Part shown: positions 1 through 5,318 of the stretch, one piece after another
Position numbering within the stretch: the stretch's first letter is position 1
How the letters are laid out: every line of letters begins with the position of its first letter
Origin: Methylophilaceae bacterium
Lineage (GTDB): Bacteria; Pseudomonadota; Gammaproteobacteria; Burkholderiales; Methylophilaceae
DNA: 6,144 bases
NCBI GenBank assembly: GCA_006844635.1
Contig: SPJO01000081.1
Location: 1 to 6,144, forward strand
Reading direction: 5' to 3'
Program-made: the position numbers and the translations under genes
Notes under the pieces: model-generated
Told to the model about the DNA's origin: nothing
The model's database searches: none
What the model saw: only the letters and a program-made list of their open reading frames with translations

Positions 1-1569
1 CGGCACCACTTCTGAAGCACCAGCCACTCGCAATTCTTCCATGTGGGTTTCATCTGATGTGCGTACGACTACGGGTAAATTTGGATAGCGCTCTTTAGTG
101 ACATGCAGCACTTTCATTGATGCACGCATATCAGAATAGCTAATGACTAATGCTTTCGCACGCGATGCCCCCGCAGCTTCTAATACTGCATGCCTCCCTG
201 CATCACCATACATGACATGATCACCACCAATCGTGGCCTCATGCACTCTTGCTGGATCAATATCCAATGCAACAAATGGGATTTGCTCTTCTTTCAAAAA
301 GCGCCCTAAATATTGGCCGCTACGGCCGTAGCCACATAAGATGACATGCTCAGAAAAACCTTCGCCAACATGCTCAATATGATCAATTTGGCGGCTATTA
401 TTAGAGGTATAGCTTTTCACTAGCTTACGGGCGATTCGTCCGTTATATTGAATAATAAATGGCGCAAATATCATCGACATCAAACAGGCTGATAGGACGA
501 GTTGCAATTCCTCACCGCCAATCAAGCCTTCACCTAAACCAAGCGTTAAGATAACAAAACCAAACTCACCCGCTTGCCCGAGGATAACGCCTGTCCGAAT
601 GCCCACACCCCACTCAAAACCAAAAATACGCACTAACACGGCAATTAAAATAGCTTTGAATAAAACAAATGCCACTAACAAGCTAGCAACCAAACCAATG
701 TTTTGTGCCAGATAATTAAAATCAAGCAACATGCCAACACTAATAAAGAACAAGCCCATCAGAATATCGCGGAATGAAGCAATATCAGATTCCACTTGGT
801 ACCGATAGCGTGTTTCGGAAATCAGCATACCTGCGATGAAAGCACCAAGCGCATATGACAAGCCAGCCAAGTGTGTGGCAAATGACAGTAGAAGCGTAAC
901 CATCAGCACATTCATCACAAACAGTTCGCGCGAACGCTGACCAGCAACTAAGCCAAACCAAAAGTTAATCACTGCTTTACCAAACTTGAATAGGATAAAT
1001 AACAGCACCACCGTTTTGATAAATGCCAGCCCAAGAAGCGTTGTTAAGTCAGCGGAGTCTGCACCAAGCGCGGGAATCAGCACTAAAATAGGGATGACGG
1101 CTAAGTCTTGAAAGAGCAAAATACCAATACTTAAACGTCCGTGTCTGGAGTTCAAATCGACACGCTCCATCAGGATTTTGGAGACAATGGCTGTTGACGA
1201 CATCGTCAATGCGGAAGCAACAATAAATGCGACGGTTAATGAAAAGCCTGCTAACCAACATGCCAAGATGACAGCCAACAAGGTAATCACGACTTGCGCG
1301 CCGCCAAGCCCGAAGAGTGTTTTACGCATGGCATAGAGCTTCGGCAAGCTAAACTCTAAACCTATACTAAACATCAAGAAAACAATGCCGAACTCAGCAA
1401 AATGGCGACCTGCTTCTGTATCTGGCAACAACTGAAAAGCATAAGGACCAACAGCAACACCCACCATAAAATAAGCCAGCATCGGCGGCAAACGCATTGC
1501 TCGGAAGAATGCTACAGACAAGACTGAGCTTGTGAGTACGATCAATATGCTGGCAAGTGAATTAAACAA
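1..1569 (-). CDS. Kef-type CPA2 monovalent cation:proton antiporter, C-terminus cut off by window edge
   Basis: Inner-membrane antiporter of the CPA2 family, expected to exchange K+ or Na+ for H+. The reading frame is open from a TTG at 1569 to base 1 (523 codons) with no stop, so the C-terminus lies outside the window. Residues ~5-385 are a run of hydrophobic helices. They include the family motif LLFQDLAVIPIL with Asp155, the likely ion-binding acid (compare KefC Asp156), and a loop VESDIASFRDILMGLFFISVGM like the KefC loop. A cytosolic RCK/TrkA-N domain starts near residue 408 with the nucleotide-binding motif GYGRSGQ at 413-419, followed by the acidic strand end ALDIDPARV. The TTG start is chosen because an in-frame stop (TAA) lies only 15 nt upstream, no ATG fits, and a purine-rich AGAAAG precedes it by 7 nt. 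Transcribed away from the LPS operon. Family is secure; KefB, KefC and YbaL subtypes, the ion, and glutathione gating cannot be told apart here, so no symbol is given. Confidence 0.9.
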   Translation of the reverse strand, partial: MFNSLASILIVLTSSVLSVAFFRAMRLPPMLAYFMVGVAVGPYAFQLLPDTEAGRHFAEFGIVFLMFSIGLEFSLPKLYAMRKTLFGLGGAQVVITLLAVILACWLAGFSLTVAFIVASALTMSSTAIVSKILMERVDLNSRHGRLSIGILLFQDLAVIPILVLIPALGADSADLTTLLGLAFIKTVVLLFILFKFGKAVINFWFGLVAGQRSRELFVMNVLMVTLLLSFATHLAGLSYALGAFIAGMLISETRYRYQVESDIASFRDILMGLFFISVGMLLDFNYLAQNIGLVASLLVAFVLFKAILIAVLVRIFGFEWGVGIRTGVILGQAGEFGFVILTLGLGEGLIGGEELQLVLSACLMSMIFAPFIIQYNGRIARKLVKSYTSNNSRQIDHIEHVGEGFSEHVILCGYGRSGQYLGRFLKEEQIPFVALDIDPARVHEATIGGDHVMYGDAGRHAVLEAAGASRAKALVISYSDMRASMKVLHVTKERYPNLPVVVRTSDETHMEELRVAGASEVVP

Positions 1570-1576
1570 TGATGGT

Positions 1577-1582
1577 CTTTCT
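1577..1582 (-). promoter_or_regulatory. Ribosome binding site of the antiporter gene (weak)
   Basis: The minus strand reads AGAAAG here, 7 nt before the TTG at 1569. It is a weak Shine-Dalgarno match at good spacing, and it supports TTG as the start in the absence of any ATG between the upstream stop and the first hydrophobic segment. Confidence 0.45.
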
Positions 1583-1604
1583 TAAAATTTTAATGTCTAC
1601 AATA

Positions 1605-1633
1605 GTTATAGCCTGTAGATGTCGTTTAGGCAA
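1605..1633 (-). promoter_or_regulatory. Sigma70-type promoter for the divergent antiporter gene
   Basis: On the minus strand, TTGCCT (1633-1628, 4 of 6 to TTGACA) is followed after exactly 17 nt by TATAAC (1610-1605, 5 of 6 to TATAAT). Transcription would start near 1598, giving a leader of about 29 nt before the TTG at 1569 that contains the AGAAAG ribosome site. Position, spacing and orientation all fit. This is a prediction by eye. Confidence 0.6.
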
Positions 1634-1683
1634 ATCCAAATAGGACTTTACGCAAAAATTGTGCCTACTCTTTAGCATTTACT

Positions 1684-1703
1684 GCAAAAGAAGCTTTTTT
1701 TGC
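1684..1703. repeat. Near-perfect 20-bp inverted repeat, possible operator
   Basis: The two 10-base arms, GCAAAAGAAG and CTTTTTTTGC, are complementary with a single G:T exception and no spacer, centred between 1693 and 1694 on a HindIII-type AAGCTT. The repeat lies about 37 to 56 bases upstream of the start of transcription expected from the kdsD -10 element. With no loop it is an unlikely RNA hairpin as written, so a dimeric DNA-binding protein site is the more natural reading. AT-richness makes chance symmetry possible. Confidence 0.4.
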
Positions 1704-1704
1704 T

Positions 1705-1733
1705 TTATTCCGTATCGGTTCCCTTGTTATACT
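1705..1733 (+). promoter_or_regulatory. Extended -10 promoter for the kdsD-rpoN operon
   Basis: TATACT at 1728-1733 (5 of 6 to TATAAT) is preceded by TG and one base (1725-1727), giving the extended -10 form TGnTATAMT. The -35 position at 17 nt spacing (1705-1710, TTATTC) is poor, which an extended -10 can compensate. The start of transcription would fall near A1740 or A1742, at or within 2 nt of the kdsD ATG. A further promoter upstream is not excluded. Confidence 0.5.
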
Positions 1734-1741
1734 AATTGTAT

Positions 1742-2749
1742 ATGAGTCCTACACTACTTCAAACGGAGATATCACACGCCCCTGCTCGCAAGGCGCTTGA
1801 CCGTGCACGCGAAGTCTTGCAGATTGAAGCAGCCGAAATAGAAGCCATTGCTGCCAGACTTGATGAACAATTTGAAACAGCCGTACAGCTCATTTTACAT
1901 TGCAAAGGACGTGTTGTTGTAACGGGCATTGGTAAGTCAGGCCACATTGGCGGCAAAATTGCAGCAACATTTGCCAGCACAGGCACGCCAGCTTTCTTTA
2001 TGCACCCAGCAGAAGCAAGCCATGGCGACCTTGGTATGATTACTGAAGAAGATGTTGTGATTGCGCTTTCAAACTCTGGTGAGAGTGATGAGATTCTTAA
2101 TATTTTGCCAACCATTAAGCGCTTAGGCACCAAGGTGATTGGCATTACTGGCAACGCTGCCTCTACGTTAGCTACAGAAGCCGACTTACACTTGAGCGCA
2201 GAAGTATCACAAGAAGCTTGTCCGCTAGGCTTATCACCAACAGCGAGCACGACAGCAACTTTAGCGCTGGGTGATGCATTAGCTGTTTGCGTATTGGATT
2301 GCCGTGATTTTTCTGCTGAAGATTTTGCCAAGTCTCACCCAGGTGGCAGCTTAGGCAGGCGCTTAATCACGCGTGTGAAAGATATTATGCATACAGAAGA
2401 AGCGCTGCCTTTTGTACAAGATAACGTATTGCTCACAGACGCCTTAGTTGAAATGACAGAAAAAAGCCTTGGCTTTACTGCCGTGGTTAACCGCGAGCAA
2501 GCATTGGTAGGCATTTTTACAGACGGCGATTTACGCCGTGTATTTGCAAAAGGCGTGAATCCAGCATCGACAACGATTGCTGATGTCATGCATCAAAACC
2601 CCAATACGATTCTGGCCGATAAGTTAGCCGCAGAGGCGGTTGAACTGATGGAACAGAAAAAAATTAATGGCTTGCTGGTGACAGATGACACCGGCAAACT
2701 AGTTGGCGCGTTTAATATGCATGATTTATTAAGAGCAAAAATTGTTTAA
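1742..2749 (+). CDS. kdsD: Arabinose-5-phosphate isomerase (SIS + two CBS domains)
   Basis: Converts ribulose 5-phosphate to arabinose 5-phosphate, the first step of Kdo synthesis, in the cytosol. The 335-residue protein has the standard KdsD plan. An N-terminal helix leads to an SIS domain (~40-180) with GIGKSGHIG (62-70), SNSGES (110-115), EACPLGL (158-164) and SHPGG (198-202), and then two CBS domains start near residues 214 and 279, the first containing GIFTDGDLRRVF. Lys65, Glu117, Glu158 and His199 match the four E. coli KdsD active-site residues (Lys59, Glu111, Glu152, His193) at a constant offset of six. I prefer ATG 1742 over an in-frame TTG at 1736, because an ATG is available and the -10 element places the transcript start almost on it. 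No Shine-Dalgarno is visible, so it may be leaderless. First gene of the operon, 17 nt before kdsC. Paralogues GutQ and KpsF share the fold; the kdsC-lpt context favours KdsD. Confidence 0.95.
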   Translation: MSPTLLQTEISHAPARKALDRAREVLQIEAAEIEAIAARLDEQFETAVQLILHCKGRVVVTGIGKSGHIGGKIAATFASTGTPAFFMHPAEASHGDLGMITEEDVVIALSNSGESDEILNILPTIKRLGTKVIGITGNAASTLATEADLHLSAEVSQEACPLGLSPTASTTATLALGDALAVCVLDCRDFSAEDFAKSHPGGSLGRRLITRVKDIMHTEEALPFVQDNVLLTDALVEMTEKSLGFTAVVNREQALVGIFTDGDLRRVFAKGVNPASTTIADVMHQNPNTILADKLAAEAVELMEQKKINGLLVTDDTGKLVGAFNMHDLLRAKIV

Positions 2750-2756
2750 CCAGAAA

Positions 2757-2760
2757 GAAG
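2757..2760 (+). promoter_or_regulatory. Ribosome binding site deciding the TTG start of kdsC
   Basis: A purine-only run (2752-2766) fills the kdsD-kdsC gap. Its best Shine-Dalgarno-like core, GAAG, sits 6 nt before TTG 2767. No ATG lies in frame between the kdsD stop and the catalytic DxD motif, so this run supports the TTG start. Confidence 0.45.
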
Positions 2761-2766
2761 AAAAGA

Positions 2767-3303
2767 TTGCATAACACAAAAGAGGATGTCTTAGCCCGTG
2801 CCAAGAAAATCAAACTGATGATTTTCGATATTGATGGCGTGATGACAGATGGCGGTTTGACGATTGGTGACGATGGGCAAGAATATAAAACATTCAACTC
2901 GCAAGATGGGCTAGGTTTAAAACTGTTAAAAAGTAGCGGCGTTGAATTGGCGATTATTACTGGCCGTACATCAAATGTTGTGACAAAACGCGCAGAGAAT
3001 ATTGGTGTGGAATATCTATACCAAGGTGTTGAAGATAAGTTAAGTGCATATCAAGCACTGATTAAAAAGCTTGGATTTCAGCCAGAAGAGACTGGTTTTA
3101 TGGGTGATGATATTGTTGATTTACCCCCGATGTTACGTTGCGGTTTGGGTGTGAGTGTCCCAGCCGCATTTGATGTCGTTAAAACACGTGCGCACTATGT
3201 CACGACACGTGAGGCTGGGAAAGGCGCCGTACGTGAGGTGTGTGAATTGATTATGCAGGCACAAGAGACCTATGACGATATTACAGCGCCATATTTGCAA
3301 TAA
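2767..3303 (+). CDS. kdsC: 3-deoxy-D-manno-octulosonate 8-phosphate phosphatase
   Basis: Hydrolyses Kdo-8-phosphate to Kdo and phosphate, the third step of Kdo synthesis. It is a capless HAD-superfamily phosphatase that forms tetramers in characterised relatives. All four HAD motifs are visible in the 178 residues: FDIDGVMTDG with nucleophile Asp21 and Asp23, Thr65 in AIITGR, Lys91 in EDKLSAY, and GDDIVD at 113-118 for Mg2+. The family-typical end GKGAVREVCELI is also present. Length is close to that of E. coli KdsC (188), with a shorter N-terminus. The start is TTG 2767. No in-frame ATG precedes the catalytic motif; the first one, at 2818 (Met18), lies 3 residues before Asp21 and would remove most of the first strand. 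Cotranscribed with kdsD (17 nt gap) and followed after 35 nt by lptC. Confidence 0.94.
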   Translation: MHNTKEDVLARAKKIKLMIFDIDGVMTDGGLTIGDDGQEYKTFNSQDGLGLKLLKSSGVELAIITGRTSNVVTKRAENIGVEYLYQGVEDKLSAYQALIKKLGFQPEETGFMGDDIVDLPPMLRCGLGVSVPAAFDVVKTRAHYVTTREAGKGAVREVCELIMQAQETYDDITAPYLQ

Positions 3304-3325
3304 CCGTCATTTAGTAACGATTGCT

Positions 3326-3330
3326 GAGTG
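3326..3330 (+). promoter_or_regulatory. Ribosome binding site of lptC
   Basis: GAGTG lies 8 nt upstream of ATG 3339, in the 35-nt gap after kdsC. It is a modest match and the best candidate in the gap. Confidence 0.4.
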
Positions 3331-3338
3331 ATTAAACG

Positions 3339-3923
3339 ATGTTAAACCGAACTGCCATCGCTTTTCCATTAGTGCTTGCTGGGTTAATGGCACTCCTGAC
3401 GTTTTGGATATACCAAACGGTGGAAGAGCAAGGTAACGAGCATGCTAATCATAACCGGCATGATCCTGACTACATTATGGAAAACTTTGTGACAACACAA
3501 ACAGATGTGACAGGTAAACTACGCTATATATTGGCAGCAAACAAAATGATGCATTATCCCGACGATGATACGACAGCGCTGGAACAGCCCAAGTTTACGC
3601 AATTTGCAACGGATAAGCCTTATACAAAAATTAAAGGGAAAAGTGCAAACGTTTCTCCGGATGGAGAGGAAATTGAGATTATTGATGATGTTGTGGTCGT
3701 GCGAGAAGCATTTGGCGAAAAGGGTGAAATGACTGTGTTAACCGACAAGTTAACCGTTTTCCCAAATGAAGAGCTAGCCAAAACGGATCAGCCTGTTGTA
3801 ATCAAACAGGCACCGAAAACAGTTATTCATGCCACTGGTATGATTTACGATAAAAAGAAAAAAACAATGCACCTGCTTAACCGTGTGAAAGCACATTATG
3901 AAAGACCGAAAAGCAGAAATTAA
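3339..3923 (+). CDS. lptC: LPS export system protein LptC
   Basis: Bitopic inner-membrane component of the Lpt bridge. It takes LPS from the LptB2FG transporter and hands it to LptA in the periplasm. The 194 residues (E. coli LptC has 191) begin with a short N-terminus carrying Arg4 and one hydrophobic segment (~6-25), then a soluble domain for the periplasm. That domain shows the LptC/DUF1239 pattern: a region around YIMENFVTTQTDVTGKLRY, alternating hydrophobic beta strands such as IEIIDDVVVVREA, and a late TGMIYDKKKKTMHLLNRVKAHY that resembles the closing strands of LPS-binding beta-jellyroll proteins. Sequence identity in this family is low, so position between kdsC and lptA is an important part of the call. 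No signal cleavage site is evident, as expected for a membrane anchor. Followed after 47 nt by lptA. Confidence 0.9.
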   Translation: MLNRTAIAFPLVLAGLMALLTFWIYQTVEEQGNEHANHNRHDPDYIMENFVTTQTDVTGKLRYILAANKMMHYPDDDTTALEQPKFTQFATDKPYTKIKGKSANVSPDGEEIEIIDDVVVVREAFGEKGEMTVLTDKLTVFPNEELAKTDQPVVIKQAPKTVIHATGMIYDKKKKTMHLLNRVKAHYERPKSRN

Positions 3924-3961
3924 GTCATTGAATAGTTTGATGACAAAACCACAGGAACGAT

Positions 3962-3966
3962 GGTGA
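3962..3966 (+). promoter_or_regulatory. Ribosome binding site of lptA
   Basis: GGTGA lies 4 nt before ATG 3971. It can pair with the 5' portion of the anti-Shine-Dalgarno, for which such close spacing is normal. An AGGAA at 3953-3957 is further upstream and would serve a tiny overlapping reading frame instead. Confidence 0.5.
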
Positions 3967-3970
3967 GGAA

Positions 3971-4579
3971 ATGAATATTTTTAGGAGCTTATTTGTCGCA
4001 CTATGCAGCATCTGCATTAGCAGCAATGCATTTGCTGAAGCGGCTGACCGTAACAAACCTATTGAGCTGGAAGCCGATAGTGTCATTGTCGATGATGCGA
4101 AGAAAATCAGCACCTATCTTGGGAATGTGATTTTAACGCAAGGGACACTGGTGATCCGTGCTGCCAAGCTGGTGGTACGTGAGGATAAAAACGGCTTTCA
4201 ACACAGCACGTCTACTGGTAGCCCGACCACCTTCAAACAAAAACGTGAAGGTAAAAATGAATACATGACGGGTAGTGGTAAACGCATTGAATATGATGGC
4301 CGCATGGACAAAGTACAGCTTTATACGAATGCTTGGGTTAAGCGTGGTGAAGATATCGTTTATGGCGATTACATAAGCTACGATGCAAATGCAGAATATG
4401 CTGAGGTGCTTGGCGGCAACAAATCAGAAAGTGCTGGTCCATCAAGCGGGCGCGTAAGAGCTATTATTCAACCAAAAAACAAAGCAAAACCGACGCCGGC
4501 TGCTCCAGCAAGGCCAGCAGCACCAACCTCTACCAACAAACTTAAATTCAGCAATGAGCTGAACTCAATAACAGAATAA
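3971..4579 (+). CDS. lptA: Periplasmic LPS transport protein LptA
   Basis: Forms the periplasmic bridge that carries LPS from LptC to LptD at the outer membrane. The 202-residue precursor starts with a Sec signal peptide: basic Arg5, a hydrophobic core (~7-18), then SNAFA with likely cleavage after Ala22. The mature part has the OstA_N/LptA beta-jellyroll, opening with KPIELEADSVIVDDAKKISTY-like strands, followed by YLGNVILTQGTLVIRAAKLVV, MTGSGKRIEYDG and VYGDYISYDANAEYAEVLGG, all typical of the family. After about residue 168 comes an Ala/Pro/Lys-rich tail (172-186), then a polar end. This tail makes the protein longer than E. coli LptA (185 precursor residues). The jellyroll family is clear; the name rests on signal peptide, size and position next to lptB. 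Six nt separate its stop from lptB, so translation is probably coupled. Confidence 0.93.
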   Translation: MNIFRSLFVALCSICISSNAFAEAADRNKPIELEADSVIVDDAKKISTYLGNVILTQGTLVIRAAKLVVREDKNGFQHSTSTGSPTTFKQKREGKNEYMTGSGKRIEYDGRMDKVQLYTNAWVKRGEDIVYGDYISYDANAEYAEVLGGNKSESAGPSSGRVRAIIQPKNKAKPTPAAPARPAAPTSTNKLKFSNELNSITE

Positions 4580-4585
4580 AAGATT

Positions 4586-5308
4586 ATGAGCGAACTTGTT
4601 GCAGAAAACTTACGCAAGTCATACAAAGCGCGCACGGTTGTCCATGACATCTCACTGAACATCAAGAGCGGCGAAGTCGTTGGTTTACTTGGCCCAAATG
4701 GTGCAGGTAAAACAACCAGCTTTTATATGATTGTCGGCTTAGTGCCTTTAGAAGCTGGTCGCATCATTTTAGACGGTACGGATTTGAGTCGCATGCCGAT
4801 TCATTTACGCGCACAAATGGGCTTGGCTTACTTGCCACAGGAGCCTTCTATTTTTCGCAAGTTAACCGTGTCAGAAAACATCATGGCGGTGCTAGAGCTA
4901 CAAGATTTGAATGAAGAGGAAAAGCATGCGCGCTTAGAGTCGCTATTGCATGATCTACATATCATGCATATTCGTAGCAATGCTGCGATTAGCCTGTCAG
5001 GCGGAGAACGACGACGCGTTGAAATTGCCCGCTGCTTGGCATCTGACCCAGATTTTATTCTGCTGGATGAGCCATTTGCAGGAATCGACCCAATCGCAGT
5101 GTTAGATATTCAAAAAATTATTCGATTCTTGTCATCACGTAATATTGGTGTGCTCATCACAGACCACAACGTGCGTGAAACACTTGGCATTTGTGACCGT
5201 GCATATATTGTGAACGAAGGCGCTGTCTTTGCTTCTGGCAGCCCAACAGAAATTGTCAGTAACGAAGATGTAAGAGAAGTATATTTAGGTAGGGACTTTA
5301 AGCTGTAA
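4586..5308 (+). CDS. lptB: LPS export ABC transporter ATP-binding protein LptB
   Basis: Cytosolic ATPase that, as a dimer with LptF and LptG, drives LPS extraction from the inner membrane. All ABC motifs are present in the 240 residues: Walker A GPNGAGKTT (36-44, Lys42), Q-loop Gln85 in YLPQEPSIFRKLTV, signature LSGGE (137-141), Walker B ILLDEP with Asp161 and catalytic Glu162, and switch His194 in ITDHNVRET. The LptB-specific features AYLPQEPSIFRKL, LSGGERRRVEIARCLA and PFAGIDPIAV, and the end VREVYLGRDFKL, separate it from other branched-chain-like ABC ATPases. Length matches E. coli LptB (241). The start ATG follows lptA by 6 nt with only a weak purine stretch (AAAAG), which suggests translational coupling. 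LptF and LptG are not in the window; in related genomes they usually lie elsewhere. Confidence 0.98.
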   Translation: MSELVAENLRKSYKARTVVHDISLNIKSGEVVGLLGPNGAGKTTSFYMIVGLVPLEAGRIILDGTDLSRMPIHLRAQMGLAYLPQEPSIFRKLTVSENIMAVLELQDLNEEEKHARLESLLHDLHIMHIRSNAAISLSGGERRRVEIARCLASDPDFILLDEPFAGIDPIAVLDIQKIIRFLSSRNIGVLITDHNVRETLGICDRAYIVNEGAVFASGSPTEIVSNEDVREVYLGRDFKL

Positions 5309-5318
5309 AGTAGCAATC

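Larger units (their letters stand above)
1570..1735. other. Divergent intergenic region between antiporter and kdsD
   Basis: About 166 AT-rich bases separate the two divergent transcription units. The left half carries the antiporter promoter and leader. The right half holds a 20-bp near-palindrome (1684-1703) and the kdsD -10 element (1728-1733). I saw no reading frame with family features and no RNA gene. A shared control region is plausible from the layout, but the two promoters do not overlap. Confidence 0.7.

Noticed and set aside
1049..1261. 70-codon minus-strand open frame within the antiporter gene
   Set aside because: It lies in another frame of the same strand as the antiporter, whose own frame is open throughout and shows clear CPA2 motifs. 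The short product is Arg/Cys-rich with no recognisable feature.
1684..1704. Rho-independent terminator suggested by the palindrome and T-run
   Set aside because: Both flanking genes are transcribed away from this point, so there is no transcript to end here, and the inverted repeat has no loop and few G:C pairs.
1759..2331. 190-codon open frame on the minus strand within kdsD
   Set aside because: It is antisense to a strongly conserved enzyme, has Ser/Ala-rich composition typical of a reverse-strand shadow, no family motif, and no ribosome site or promoter of its own.
4586..4625. SigmaE-like promoter (GAACTT followed by GTCATA) at the lptB start
   Set aside because: The spacing of about 20 nt is too long and the -10 match is poor. 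I also looked for a sigmaE-type promoter before lptA, as known in E. coli, and found none I could support.
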